A stretch of 64,000 nt of DNA, from positions 2,418,001 through 2,482,000 of the forward strand of contig NC_057319.1 of assembly GCF_000687475.1 (NCBI RefSeq). Reading direction: 5' to 3'. The notes under the pieces were generated by a model, which saw only the letters and a list, made by a program, of their open reading frames with translations, had not been told where the DNA came from and did no database searches. Every line of letters starts with the position of its first letter. Within the stretch, counting starts at the first letter, position 1. Of the stretch, positions 1-12,021 are shown in pieces. Made by a program: the position numbers and the translations under genes. This stretch comes from Ustilaginoidea virens (Eukaryota > Ascomycota > Sordariomycetes > Hypocreales > Clavicipitaceae).

Positions 1-49
1 GGAAGAATGGCTGTACTGGATCGAACCCCATCAAAAGCAGCTTGGTCAA

Positions 50-84
<35 letters not shown>

Positions 85-471
85 AGCTGTGACCCAGTCA
101 TCATCATGAAGAAAGTATACGGTCATCAAAGGCGCACGTAGGTCGCCAGCCCGGGGAATATGTCTTTGTCGTGTCTGGTTTGATGCGCAAAAGGCGACAG
201 AGGCGAGGCGAGGGGGAAAGAAAGAGAGAAGAAAGGAAGCAAGTGGCAAGGTCAGAATCTAGAGCAGCAAGGTTGCACAATCGGGCAAACCATCAAGCGT
301 TTGCACGCGGCGGCTGGCGTTTTCCGGTTCAAGTACAAATGACATCAATCAAGGAATCTCAGCTGCATCTCGCGCCGCGCACACCCACACAGCCACGAGC
401 TCGATCAAAGTCACCTAGTCAAGATGTGCAATGTGAATTCGACACCATGGAGATTTGGATGGGGTTTGTCA
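1..471. other. 3' flank of the KH-protein gene, no gene seen
   Basis: This stretch lies downstream of the stop codon of the minus-strand KH gene, so it probably holds its 3' untranslated region. It begins with a (GA)n microsatellite at about 54-83. The small open frames here are low in complexity and match no family I know. Confidence 0.5.
54..83. repeat. (GA)n microsatellite
   Basis: An uninterrupted AG/GA dinucleotide run of about 30 bases. On the minus strand it reads as a CT tract in the presumed 3' flank of the KH gene. Confidence 0.9.
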
Positions 472-2412
472 TCACGAAGAGCCGGGAGCTGGGGCGCCTG
501 TCGGTGGACCGTCTCCAGTTTGCTGTTGTTGTTGCTGGTACATGAGAGACTGGTACCAGAGAGCGACGTAGTTCTGGTATCCCCCGTCTGAGTCGAAAGA
601 AGAAGAAGAAGAAGAAGAAGAAGAAAGAAAGGAAGGAAGAGGTGGAAAACGTCAGCCTCGCAATAGCCTGGGAGCTCACGCACACAGGAGATACTTACAT
701 TGAGCGTACGGATCCGAACCGTCTCCGGATGTTGCTCGAGGCGGGTTAGTAGACGAATCGTGGGCTTGTGATAACGACGGTCGGTCCTGATCGTGGTGGC
801 CGCGATTGCGAGGAGGTGCGCTTCCGCCACTGCCCTTTTGGCGCTGATGAAAACTGTCAGTCCGTCCGTGATGGAGATGCGTCGTCGTCATACAGGGTCG
901 TCGCGGTGGGGAAAAAGTTGTACATGACATACCACTGCATCAACCTTTTCATCAATAGCTTGTTTGGCTCGCGCGATACTATCTCGTGTGCCAATCAAGG
1001 CAATTTCTCGCTGAATCTCGCCAGGGCCCGAAGACTGGGCAACGTTTATCTTGCAGCCAGTATTGTTCTGCATCTCACGGATTGTTTCACCACCTTTGCC
1101 AATGATCATGCCCACAGCATCAGACGGCACGTAGATGGAGTCGGTGACCTTGTCTGGCCCAGCATTACCTCCCATATCCCTTGCCAGGCCCTGAGAGCGG
1201 GAGACGACAGGGGCTTCCTTCTTTGCACTAGGGCCGTCTCCTCTTGTGTCACTATCCACGATTTCCATGATGAAGTCCTTTGCCCGCGCGGCAGCCTCCA
1301 CCGTGCCGATGAGGTTAACGGGCCGCAGTCCGTTGACACTCTTTGACTCTCCCACTATGTTGATGTGACAGCCGGATCGTTCTTGCAAGTCACGGATGGT
1401 TTCGCCTCCGCGGCCAATGATTAAACCCACGGTACGGTCAGGAACCATGATTTGCATGTGGTCTTCGCCTTCTCGCAGAGCGGCAGCGCCGCCCTTATCG
1501 GCATCGCGGCTCTTGTCCGCAGGTCTATTCAAGGCCCCCATGCCACTGTCTTCGATTATTCGATTAATGGCAGACTTCACATCAGCACGACGCGGTCGAG
1601 GACCAGTGATCCTACATTGACGAAAGGGACCACCATCAGTGGCAGCGAGGAACTGCACCCGACAATTTGTGTCGGCCTCGATGCGACGCAAGTTCTCACC
1701 GAGGCGTCCAATAATGAGTCCTACCAGGCTTGATTCAATTTGAATAGTCTCTGAACTATCATCTCCTCCACGTAGAGGTGACCGATCTCGGCCGCTCCCC
1801 CCGCCGCCGCCGCCGCCGCCGCTGCCGCCGCCGCCGCGAGGGGAGAATCGGCCCCTGGATGGTGGTGAAAACGAACGATCTCTTCCATGATCCCTCCCAT
1901 GACCGCCTCTACGATCGTCCCTATAATCGCCACGGGAAGGGGATCGAGATCGCGAGCGACGATAACTGCGATCGCTATTCCGTGAATCGGAACCGTACGC
2001 AAGAGGCCGGTCGTACGACGAAGCGCCCTTCTCTGCAGCATATGCTCTTGCCTTGGAAGCAACATCGTCAAAATTCATTGTGCCAGAGTTTACCGGGCGA
2101 ATGGCGCTCAAATCAACATTTCCGCTGGCGGCCGGAGCAGGAAGATGGCCAGATGCGGTGAAGCCAGGAGCAGCAGCTGCAGGAGGAATTTGGTATGGAG
2201 GTGGCTGTGCGGACGAAGATGGAGGAGGATAAGCCTGCCCAGGCGGTGCTGGTGGTGTCTGCGACGGCGTGGTCGCAGGCGGGCGTTGAGCAGCTATCGA
2301 GAGCATTAGTTCCCCAAAATAGGCGCGTATTGACCTCTGAGCACGATGGAAGGGTGACGAGTATACCTAATGCTGCAAGAATGCTCTGAATGTCGGGATG
2401 TGATTCAGCCAT
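472..2412 (-). CDS. Three-KH-domain RNA/ssDNA-binding protein (FUBP-like)
   Basis: Predicted nucleic-acid-binding protein of 555 residues resembling animal FUSE-binding/KSRP proteins; a role in mRNA processing or transcription is inferred from the family. Four exons: 2412-2367, 2293-933, 843-699 and 587-472, with introns at 2366-2294, 932-844 and 698-588, all GT-AG. The short first exon encodes MAESHPDIQSILAAL and must be spliced to reach the long open frame. The N-terminal third is Pro/Ala-rich, then Arg/Ser/Gly-rich with a polyglycine run. Three KH domains follow, with GxxG loops in LIIGRLGENLRRIE, LIIGRGGETIRDLQ and MIIGKGGETIREMQ. The last exons supply a tyrosine-rich tail (YGGYQNYVALWYQSLMYQQ) and a glutamine run, as in the FUBP C-terminal Tyr motif. 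The last intron carries a long pyrimidine repeat (TTC)n. The family is secure; the biological target is unknown. Confidence 0.9.
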
Positions 2413-3053
2413 TGCGGTACAGGTATAGAAGGTTTGCGAAGCTCAAGTGACTAGAGAATGACGCGAGCATGAACGCGCAGCAAAGGGAGAAATGATGGCG
2501 CCACGGCCAGGGCAATGTCGCGACAAGAAGCGGACGGTTAGGTGGTGATTTGCCCGAGGTCGGCGGAGGGGAGCAAAGGCCGCGAAAAGGCCCTGCTAGG
2601 ACGAACAAGAAGGGGGGGCTGGAAAAAGACGCTTGATGAACCACGATATGCTTGGTGGCTGATGTGTGGTGGACGGCGAGTTTGTGAATCTCATGATCAA
2701 AGAAAGTCGCTTCCAAGAATGTCGCATAATTTTTCCAGGTACTCGATGGATCGGGCCGGAAGAATAAAGCGGCCGATGGGAGTGGATCGCATGGAGGTGA
2801 GGTGCCTACCAGTCAGGCAAGCATACGTATGTGTAGCGTCTAGCGGGGAGTTGCATACCTTGGGTACTTCCCACCTTAGGTACCTCCTAAGGCACCTACC
2901 TCCTGGGACGGATTATTGATGCCTGTACTCGGTACTATTAGAGAGGGAGGCGCAACCAGTTGCTGAAAAGCAGTTTGCAGCCGCAGGGCGCAACCCACCG
3001 CTGAGCCGCTGACCCCTCGCATCTGCGGAATACTTTGCAACGTTGTGCTGGCA

Positions 3054-3191
3054 AGTTAGGTACCTAAGGTACCTACCTTAGGTACATAAAAGTGTCAAAT
3101 CATTTAGAGGGTCGAGAGTATTTCTTGGGCATGTGCACTGTGTGTGCTTAGTGCCCAGTGGGCTAGGTACCTACCTAGGTACCTTAGGTAC
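3054..3191. repeat. Clustered AGGTACCTA-type palindromes
   Basis: Two blocks (3054-3086 and 3163-3191) are built almost wholly of overlapping palindromes such as TACCTAAGGTA and TAGGTACCTA. A related block lies at 2867-2905. The same motif recurs elsewhere only in intergenic DNA (35,735-35,827; 48,251-48,276; 56,823-56,854; 59,040-59,103). Confidence 0.8.
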
Positions 3192-5241
3192 TAATGCCGC
3201 GGTAGATGGATGGATGGTTACGGGAGGTGAGGTACATGTAGGAATGTGCTCATTCGGCTTACCCTCGAATGTTTTTTTCTGATATTTATTTTTTCCTTTT
3301 CTTTTTTTTTTTCTCCAAGTCGTCCACAATGGCCGATAATGCATACCTAACCCAACCAGCACCCTGCATGATGTCTTCATGTGCTTCAAACGTTATCCGT
3401 GGTTACAGCTTCCTACGTTATGGCATGCATCGTCATGTGCTTTGAGCGTTTTTTTCAAAACGGGTTTCGGCCTGTGTGACTCCTGTGGCCCCCTTTGGAC
3501 CACGGAACCGTTCTGTGGAGACAGCATGGCAGCCGTTTGTGCCGAACCAGATGGACACGAACGGGCGTGCGATTGCGTACCAAGCGTCGCTACGGAGTAC
3601 GGACTGCCGCAGCAGCAAATGGCAAGCCACACGGAGGACTGGACGGACGTACAAGTGTTGCACGAGTAACAAGATGCTCCTACTCGTGGCTCTCCAGTCT
3701 TGCTTTGGGTTAGAATGTTGGAACATTTTCAGTGGCACCGGTCGACTAATCTTTGGAGGCCCAGTGCCATGACGATCAACGAATCCCCAACGGGCTTTCC
3801 GAACTGCACAAGGGCGGGCTTGGCAGGCCAAGGAAGTACCGTGTACGGACGGTAAAGGTATTGAATGACGCGGCCTAACCGATGGAACTAATGGAATGGC
3901 CGTTATTTTTCCCTCCATTTCCTTCCGGAGGCGAAGGCCTGCTGCGCGCCGAGTTATCCGGCAGTGGGCACTAGATTGGCGGCTGGCCGCCTGCCTACTT
4001 GCGACGTGTGACTTCGTCTTCCATCAGTTATATCCAAGACTTCACACTTCTCGTGCCCGCCAACATAATAGTTTGTCGAGACGCCACATGCGAGCGATTA
4101 GACGCGGTAGTATCTGTGTTCTTTTCCCGAGTCCAACACCTACGCCGCAGTTTTTCAAACAACATTCGCCAGGGCCCGCGCACACTTGACCGACAAAGAG
4201 AATTCACAGACGGAGCGAAAAGTACGTCGTGTCGTATACAGCAGCCCCCTTACTTAGGCTTTGCGGAAATCCGAAATATCGTAAATGTGCACTCGGATCC
4301 TCGTCCAACACCGGTGCAAGCACCAAACATATCGAGGAAGCACCAAATGTTTTCGGGAAGACTGCCCCGGCCGAAGAGATGAGATAGTTGAAGACTCGGA
4401 GAACTGCCCGCAATGCGAGACGAGAAAAAGGTTCGCGTCGTCGAGATGGTGCTCGGTCGGTTGCTGCGCGTGCATGTGAGGAATCAAAATGCCCAAGCAT
4501 GTCCAAGGATATTGATCAGGACTGCGTGTGGAGGATCCCATCATGGGTTATGCCGGCACACCATTCCTGATTCCGTGCGAGTATTCTTCTTTTTTTTCCC
4601 CTCTCTTTTTTTTCCCGCTTTGCCTCTTTTCCCTTCCCTTGGAGCAGGCGGCGCGCGCCAACGCAGCGATGAGAAGTTATACGACACGACATCAACTTTT
4701 GCAACTGGGCGATTTAAGCTTCGCGGCCATCCGATCATGCAGTCGCTACGTCGTGTAACCGGCATTTCTTGAGCTAGATGCCTCGGATTGCAGGAGCTGT
4801 GCCGGGGTTTGGTAATGGCCGTCTGCAGGGGCAGTTGCAACGCTGGCAAATTGCGTGGAACCAGAAGAACCAGACAGGAGGCATGGAGGCCGGATAGGTT
4901 TAAACGGGCCTCAGGCAGTGGCGAGTTTGATATGGCGTGTTCGGAATCAAAACCTATGTCAATCTCCTGATGAAAGGGAAAAGGAAAAAGGCTGGGCAGG
5001 GGGGGTTAAGTCCAACGCGTAAGGCACGGAGAAGCTCGAGGGATGCCGCTTCCCCCTCTCAGTCGGTAGTTTGTTGATGATGCAGGCCTTGCTGGATATG
5101 GTCAATGGTCTATTGAACGAGGGAGCATAACACGGAGGTACATGAGAAAAGAGATCTCGGTCATGGATGTCTGGTGTGTGCTAGAAACTTGAAGAGATGG
5201 GGGCAATCATGCCTGGTCAAACCAGCTTGGGAATGAAGCAT

Positions 5242-5301
5242 GGCGGTGGTGGTGGTGGTGGTGGTGGTGGTGGTGATGATGATGATGATGATGATGATGA
5301 T
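5242..5301. repeat. Compound (GGT)n(GAT)n microsatellite
   Basis: About ten GGT units pass directly into about nine GAT units. It lies some 560 bases upstream of the WDR48-like start codon. Confidence 0.9.
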
Positions 5302-5862
5302 AATGCATGGGGTATTGCGTCATGGCTTTGTACGGGCAAGTGGCAAGCAAGTGCAGCAGCCATCAATTAATCCATTCGCGACTGCTGCCCGGTGACCGAC
5401 AGCTTGACAGGCGAACAAGGAAGGCGCAATGAGTACTCCGAGTCCGTACTCCGTACTCCGCACGTATAGCCTTCCAGGTTCCAACGCCCAGGCCCCAGGG
5501 CGTCAGGGCTCAGACCGCCCCTCCCCCCACCTTCCCTTGCCGGGAGGCAGGGAATTCAACCGTCGGCGACCAGTACCCCGTTGAACAGTCCCCGTTGAAG
5601 GTTGAAAGGCTGAAGGCTCCATGCCAACGAACGAGGGGCGGGGCGGCCGGGGCTGGCCTGCCCCCCCCACCTGCCGACATCAACCATGGGCTCTCGTTGA
5701 CTGGGCACTTACCTACTCCGTACCCATCTTTTACCTCCTGGTTCGGGTGATTGCCCGACCTCCTCCTGCCTACCCTCTAGCCCAAGGCACCAGCCAGACG
5801 GATGTTTGCATGTGCTCAGCCAAACAGCCCTCTGTGAGCTGGACGGCGCATTCTTCCCTGCA

Positions 5863-8800
5863 ATGGCCAAAAAGGCGCGCCAAAGGATCAGTTATGGTAT
5901 GTCTCCCTTTTTTCATCCAACATGAAGCCATCGAACCCATCCGGGCCGTTTAGGCCGTCTAAGCCGTTTAGGCCGTTCAAACCCGCTCTGTGTTTCTTTT
6001 CTGTGTGCGTCGTTGGAAAAAAAGCCATCGCCAGTCACATCCTCTCCTTGGCTTTTTGCTGACAACACCGTACTCTTGCTATTGTAGTTCTAGAGAATGC
6101 CAAATCCTCCGTCGGTGGCCATCGGCTTGGCGTAAACGGGCTGGCTGTCGACGTCGACAACAGCATACTGTAAGCCTGTTGTCGCCAAAGCCCGTGTTCC
6201 TCTTACTCAACACGCCGAATCATTCCCCCTCTTCCCCTTCTCCCTCCCTCCTTCAAGAATGAAACCTGTCTTTGCCACGATGTCTGTACTGATTTTGTTT
6301 GCCTGAAAAGATATACTGGTGGACGGGATGGCATCGTATGTGCATGGGACCTTAACCTCGACCTCCAACGGCCCGTCGGCGTTACCAACGGCTTGGACTT
6401 GGAAAATGTCAAACAGCCTCGGACCGAATTCCGTGCCCAGGCTCATCCTCATACACACTGGATAAATGACATCACCTTGGCCCAGAATAATTCCGCCCTA
6501 GTTTCGGCTTCATCCGACCTCACTGTCAAGGTATGGCGTCCTCACTCTGAAGAAGACAACGCTCGAGCCGTTGCGATTGGAGAACACGCAGACTATGTAA
6601 AGTGCGTCGCGACCCCGCCTGCTTCCCTCGGCGCCAACTGGGTCGCTTCCGGTGGACTAGATCGAAAGATATGTCTGTGGGATCTCAACGGAGCTGGAAA
6701 GACGCTCGAGGTGGACGTCAAAGGCGAAGACATTCTCGAGAAAGGATCGGTATATGCCTTGGCAGTCAGCCGGGATATTGTGGCGAGTGGCGGTCCCGAG
6801 AAGACGATTCGACTCTACGACACTCGTACGGGAGACAAGGTCTCCAAACTCGTCGGACACTTGGACAATATTCGCTCCATCCTGATTGACGATTCCGGCG
6901 ACGTCATATTGAGTGCCAGTGCCGACAAGACCATCAAGATGTGGAGCGTCAAGGGTGGTCGCTGCATGTACACCTTTACCATGCACGACGATAGCATCTG
7001 GTGTCTATACTCGGACGACCCAACCCTTGGCGTTTTCTACAGCAGTGACAGAGCTGGCCTCGTGGCCAAGACAGACGTTCGCGCAAGCATGCACGATCTG
7101 GACAACGGCCTGAGCTTAGCTGTAGCGCAAGAGCATTGCGGCGTGTCCAAGGTTGTCGCTGGTGGCGGTCACGTTTGGACAGCCACCAACCGATCATCAG
7201 TGAACCGTTGGGGAGACGTCGACACAAGCTCGGACACGAATCTACCACAAAGATTCCGGCATGAACGGGCGGAATCCATCACTTCCACTACATCTCGTCA
7301 AGCATCAATGGCAACTGAGCAAAGAGCGGGAAAGAAAAGGATAGAGCCAGAATCTATTTTGCGAATTTCCAACACGGCCAGGTTTCCTTTGCGTAGCGCC
7401 TCAGATCTAGAGTCAAACACATTCACCGAGATGCTGACACGTCGCGGATCTGAAGCCGTTGTTGAGCATCCAGATCCCGTAGTGAAGCCAATCCATGAAG
7501 CGCCCGAGTTTACGATTGAGGGCCAGTTTGGACTCTTGAAACACAAGATGCTGAACGACAGAAGAAGACTCCTGACCTTGGATACGGCCGGTGACGTTCT
7601 TCTGTGGGATCTCCTCGAGGTATGTGTATTTTTTCTTCTTCTGTTTCGTCACAATGTTTTGCCCCACTTGTGATTGCTTTTCAAGTTCTAATGATGGCCG
7701 CTCAGTGTAAACCCGTTGGAAGCTTTGGTAAACAGCATTTGGAAGACGTGGAGGCTGCGGTAAATACCAGGGAAGCTGTAGCACCCTGGTGTTCAGTTGA
7801 CTTGAGCTCTGGCAATTTGACTGTTGTCCTGGAACCCTTCAACTGTTTTGATGCCGAGATCTACGCGGATGAATTGAGATTGGATGAACCCATAGATTTT
7901 AGAGAAGATCAGAGAAGTAAGAGACCATGCATTTTTCTTCTTCCCTTTACCCGTCTTTCGGAAATGCAATTACTCATCATTAACTTGACCAATGCAGTCA
8001 GTCTTGGGCGTTGGATTTTGCGATATCTCTTTGCGAATCTTATTGACGAAGAAATCAAGCGAGATGAAAGCTACCGGCAAAAGTTGAATGAACAAGTGGC
8101 CACGAGCCAACCAGCCAGTCAACGCCACGCGCCCAGGTCGATCGATCTTCCTCGGGCGAGTACCATGGAGTGGGAAAAGTCGGACCTAGTGACGACGCCG
8201 CGAGCGAACGGCTCACAACTACAGCTGGGAACTCCTGGTTTGGGGATAGGTCTTGCAACACCCTGCGCCGGTGCCTCATCGCTCCCTGGCGTTCCGGAAG
8301 AAGCAGTGTCGAGCCCTTGTAACCCCCCCATGATGGCCAAGGACGCATCCGCGGACAGGGACGATTACTTTGCCAGCGGCAACACATTCTCACCGGGAAT
8401 AACGGGCGTCGACTCGGCAGAGGCAAAGACTTTGCTGGAAAATGGCACCGAAAGGGGCACGGAAAAGGCCAAGGACAAGGCGGATGACACAATCAAGTCT
8501 CCAGGCACCACGTTTGGGAAAAAATTCCGCATCTCCTTTGGCAGCAAGAAGCTGGGTCGGTCACTGTCACAGGCAACACAAGAGAAACCGGCGGTGGTTG
8601 ACGAAAAGGCCGACGAGTCGGAGTCATCATCTACCAACGAGAAGGAGGTGGATGACAGCTTCTTTGGCGTTATTCAGAAGATTCGCAATGACTATGAGAA
8701 GCAATTCGCCGAGAACCCCGACAAGGCGGTAGAGACTCGGATTACGCCGAGCCTCCCGAATGAAACACCAGTGTTGAAGCTGCCCGGCGGCACCAAAATT

Positions 8801-9467
8801 ATCATCCAAGAGGAAACTTCGGGTGGTAGCGCCAACTTGTACCAAGGCACAGTCGCAAACGTCGGCAAGGATGCCGACGTTATCGAACAAAAGGCGCCCA
8901 TGTGGCTGGGTGACGTGCTTCTGCAGAATATCGTTCCCTTCAAGGAGCCGGTAAAGATATCATTTGTCCTTCATCCCATGGGCGGCTTGCCAGCCCTCTC
9001 TCCGGCGGACGGCAACAACCGACTCAATGCTAACAGGATGCTGCGTGTCAAGAAAATTCTGGCCTATGTGGCAGAGGGAATCGAGGACCTTGGCGAAGAA
9101 GGGGAGCCGAGTGAGCTTGCCCCAGACGAATATCTCGAGCTGTACTGTAATGAGCAGGTACGTCGACGACCATTGTTCCTGTGGCTGGACGAGCTAACGG
9201 TTTTTTTTTTTTTTTTTTTTTTTTTTTGCCTTCGGTCTTTTAAAAATAAAACAGTTACTTGACCCCTTGATGAGCCTTGCAACGATTCGCACTCACGTGT
9301 GGAAGAGCGGTAACGACGTTGTGTTGTATTACAAGGCAAACGGGCGCAAAGAGATCAAGCCACCCAAGCCGGCGGCGGCATCCATGATTCCAGCAGACAC
9401 GCCCGGAGCCCCAGGCCCTATAACAAATGCCCCTTCTTCCCAAGCCGCAAACACAGCGGCAGCATGA
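5863..9467 (+). CDS. WDR48/Bun107-like WD40 protein
   Basis: WD40 protein of the WDR48 (UAF1) / fission-yeast Bun107 / yeast Duf1 family, whose members bind and activate ubiquitin-specific proteases. Six exons: 5863-5896, 6088-6169, 6311-7619, 7706-7916, 7998-9157 and 9255-9467, giving 1002 residues. The start is the short exon [11 protein letters not shown], a conserved N-terminus, spliced to a first blade with [13 protein letters not shown] and [14 protein letters not shown]. Further blades are clear: [12 protein letters not shown] with [20 protein letters not shown] with [30 protein letters not shown], and [14 protein letters not shown] disordered Ser/Thr-rich middle follows. The C-terminal part (about residues 750-1000) matches the DUF3337 region typical of this family, including [19 protein letters not shown] and [19 protein letters not shown]. 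The last intron carries a T run of about 27. Convergent with the carrier gene at 10,207. Confidence 0.93.
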
Positions 9468-10206
9468 GTAGACGGCCTTGCGTGGTGCAGGTCACCAAGG
9501 AGAGAGCAGACGTGGATGTGATGTGCGCATCATGGCCGTCTTTCTTGCTTTTTATTTCCGGCATTTTTATCGTTCCGTCACTCTGTGACGGCTGTCTTTC
9601 CTTGAGTCTTTTTTTTTTTTTTTGTTTTTCTCTCTCCAACACACATATCACGATTCGCACGTGTTTGAAATGTCAAATCACATGTAAGCAGTAATTAGTG
9701 GCAATACCCCTTTCAGCGCCGTCATGTAGCGTTACGGCTCGAGTTAGTTTGGCTTTTTTTTTATTCTGTACGTCTTTTTTTTTTTTCCCCCAGTGGTCTC
9801 TCCGTTTTGGCTGGCTGTGAAAGGGCGGGTATGACGAGCCGCCACAGGCGCAAGGCTCTTTATTATTCTGGTTTTGAGCTCCCTCGTCTAGAGTGGCTGG
9901 CAGTTGTTGTCAGACTCTGGTAACTAGGTATCGTGCTGTTTGGTTGCGACTCTGAAGAGCCCCACGCGTCGTATGGTACAGTGCCCTCGGGTGATGTTGC
10001 TGTGAAGGCGTACAGACTGAGTGATGAAGCATCGTGCTCCGTGCTGGTAGGGAACCAACCCTCTTGTCCCCCAATACAGAATCGTTGGCATTCTCTCCCA
10101 ACAAAGAAATGACATGATGGCTGGCAGAGAATGGCAGAGAGGAAAAAAAAAAAAAAAAAAAAAAAAAAGGGGGAAAGAAAAAACAAAAGAGGAAAAAAAC
10201 GCCCGT
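9468..10206. other. Convergent intergenic spacer
   Basis: It separates the WDR48-like gene (+) from the carrier gene (-) and should contain both 3' ends. It has T-rich runs near 9610 and 9770 and a long A run at 10,143-10,168. I see no gene. Confidence 0.6.
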
Positions 10207-11067
10207 TTATGCAATGCTCCTCGCTGTGTTGATGGCCCACTGATAGCTCCCCAGGAAAACGGCGCCGCCGACAGATATCCACGTCACCCGGGGCACCAGG
10301 CCGGCGAAGAAGGGCCTGACGCCCTCGTCCCTGAGCATCCTGGCGGCGACGTCGGCGACGGACACCCTCACCGGGGAGAGCATGACGCGCGTCTTAAGCA
10401 CGTCGAGGGGCGTGGTGGCGGCGGCGGCAGCGGCGCCGGCGACGCTGCCGAACAGGGCGCTCTGCAGGCCCGACACGTCGGCGTGCTCGCGCTCTCGCTC
10501 GCGGTCGCGGTCGCGGTCGGCGCCGCGGCGGCGCGCCCCCCAGGCCTTGAGGGCCTCCCACAGCGGGAACTGCACGACGGTAAAGGGCACCTCGCGGAAG
10601 ACGGTGATGCCCCAGCCGCGGTAGAGCTCGCTCCGCACGGCGCGCAGGCCGCCGGCGCGGCGCAGGGCGAGGATGGCGCGCAGGGCGGCGGCGGACCTGC
10701 CGCCGTGCAGGCCCGCCTGGGCGCGCTGCTTGACCACCTCGGTGGGCACGCGGACCGCGCAGGCGGCCACCTCGCCGGCGCTGGCGGCCGCCATGTTGGC
10801 GACGGCGTCGGGCACGCGCGGCGACAGCAGCGCCTTGACGGCCTCGTAGGTGGAGAAGAAGACGGCGGCGCCGGGGGCGGACCCCACGACGGCCGAGCCG
10901 ATGCCGCGGTAGATGCCGGAGAAGCCGCCCGAGGGGAAGAAGCCCGCCGACGACTGGAGGCGCGTCTTGAGCGTGTCGAGGGGGAAGAGGGAGAGGTCGA
11001 CGGTGGTGCCGGCGAGGGCGCCGGCCAGGAGGGCGGCTTGGAACGTCGGGGGAGGCGAAGCGGACAT
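10207..11067 (-). CDS. Mitochondrial S-adenosylmethionine carrier
   Basis: Mitochondrial carrier family protein, closest in sequence style to yeast Pet8/Sam5, which imports S-adenosylmethionine into the matrix. Intronless, 286 residues. The three repeats carry PLDTLKTRLQ, PTEVVKQRAQ and PLDVLKTRVM, the expected PxD/ExxK/R signatures. The GxxRG-like turns FSGIYRGIGSA and SELYRGWGITVFREVPF are also present, the latter typical of SAM carriers. I chose the ATG giving MSASPPPTFQAALLAGALAG because it starts just before the first helix; a longer frame upstream is only polyalanine and polyserine. The third repeat is preceded by an Arg/Asp/Glu insertion (DRDREREREH). Base composition is strikingly GC-rich, so the opposite strand has a spurious 454-codon frame. 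The substrate is inferred from family resemblance. Confidence 0.88.
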   Translation of the reverse strand: MSASPPPTFQAALLAGALAGTTVDLSLFPLDTLKTRLQSSAGFFPSGGFSGIYRGIGSAVVGSAPGAAVFFSTYEAVKALLSPRVPDAVANMAAASAGEVAACAVRVPTEVVKQRAQAGLHGGRSAAALRAILALRRAGGLRAVRSELYRGWGITVFREVPFTVVQFPLWEALKAWGARRRGADRDRDREREREHADVSGLQSALFGSVAGAAAAAATTPLDVLKTRVMLSPVRVSVADVAARMLRDEGVRPFFAGLVPRVTWISVGGAVFLGSYQWAINTARSIA

Positions 11068-11141
11068 TTTGTGCGCGCGCGGGAGGGGGGGGGGGCCAAG
11101 CCCCGACGGTGCTGCTGCTGCTGCGGGCGGCTTCTTGCTGC

Positions 11142-11180
<39 letters not shown>

Positions 11181-11547
11181 TCAAGAAGTTGATGATGATG
11201 ATGATGATGATGGGGAATCGATTGTGCAGTTGTGCAAAAGTCAACAGGCAAAAAGGCGGCATGGGATTCTCTTATCGATAAGTACGGTGACTGCCTGCCT
11301 GGGTCTGGGTCGACGGCTGACCGACAGCTGTCGACACGGGCCCTTGGCCTTGGCCTTGGCCTTGGCCTCGCTCGGTCCAACTCTCGTCGCATTGAAACAT
11401 CGACCGACATGCTTGCCCCTTTTTTTTTTAATTCTGTTTTTTTCGTCTCGCTTTCTTGGCATCCTATTCCTGACCTGACAAACACCGGCGACATGTCCAA
11501 CCCACCCAAAGGCATCCACCCAGAGCCATCCACCCAAATACACCCGC
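11068..11547. other. 5' region of the carrier gene with trinucleotide repeats
   Basis: The spacer between two same-strand genes holds a (CTG)n run at about 11,143-11,176, a (GAT)n run at about 11,191-11,211 and a CTTGGC repeat at about 11,344-11,368. It probably contains the promoter and leader of the carrier gene. Confidence 0.5.
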
Positions 11548-12021
11548 TCACATGCCGTCCCTCATGCTGGTGCCAGACTTGCTCGTCTCCTCAGCCGCCC
11601 GCTTGGTCCTCTCCTGCATCGCCGCCACATCCTCCTCGGACGACCGGTCCGCCCGCACAGCCTCCTCGCTGTCCGAAGCGAGCTCCGGCTTCCAGTGGCC
11701 CGACCCCTTCTTCTGCTTGTCCAGCGAGTCCTTCTTGTGCTTTTCGTAGTCGGCATCCGTCTCTGCGAATCCCCCCCCTCGACCTGATTAGCTGCCGGGA
11801 CTGGTTGGAGACGAGAGAAAAAAAAAAAAAAAAAAAAAAAAGGGTGTGAAAGAAGGGAGAAGGGAGAAAGAAAGAAAGAAAGAAAGAAAAAACATACGGC
11901 TGGAGGACTCTTTCAGACCGAGCCGGGAGCTCGTGCTGAGGGAAAACCCGCGTCTCACAGCAGGCTGTCTTGCCGCACGGAGGCCCTGAAGGCCGACCAC
12001 GTTGCGCGCCGCGTTCATCAT
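11548..12021 (-). CDS. Small protein, probably mitochondrial, unknown function
   Basis: Predicted 112-residue protein from two exons, 12,021-11,898 and 11,762-11,548, with a GTATGT...GCAG intron of 135 bases that includes a long homopolymer. The start MMNAARNVVGLQGLRAA begins an Arg/Ser-rich, acid-free stretch (RRGFSLSTSSRLGLKE) that looks like a mitochondrial presequence. The mature part is acidic and Lys-rich and contains DADYEKHKKDSLDKQKKG, then GHWKPELASDSEEAV. I recall similar short proteins annotated as hypothetical in many filamentous ascomycetes, without a function. Location is inferred from the presequence only. Confidence 0.75.

Larger units (their letters stand above)
2413..5862. 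other. Gene-poor intergenic region (3.4 kb)
   Basis: No open frame here resembles a protein family known to me. The region lies between the divergent KH (-) and WDR48-like (+) genes, so it should hold both promoters. It contains three clusters of the palindromic AGGTACCTA motif (2867-2905, 3054-3086, 3163-3191), TACGGAGTA-type motifs (about 3593, 5431-5460, 5713) and a GGT/GAT microsatellite. An unannotated short or noncoding transcript cannot be excluded. Confidence 0.5.

Noticed and set aside
1..45. Possible tRNA T-arm (GGGGTTCGATCC on the minus strand)
   Set aside because: The flanking bases do not pair into a T stem and no acceptor or anticodon arm can be drawn.
3433..3918. 161-codon minus-strand frame in the first gene-poor region
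   Set aside because: No homology recognised, overlapping frames of similar length on the other strand, and no splice or start context that stands out.
10114..11478. 454-codon plus-strand open frame
   Set aside because: It is antisense to the SAM carrier, has no family resemblance and is explained by high third-position GC.
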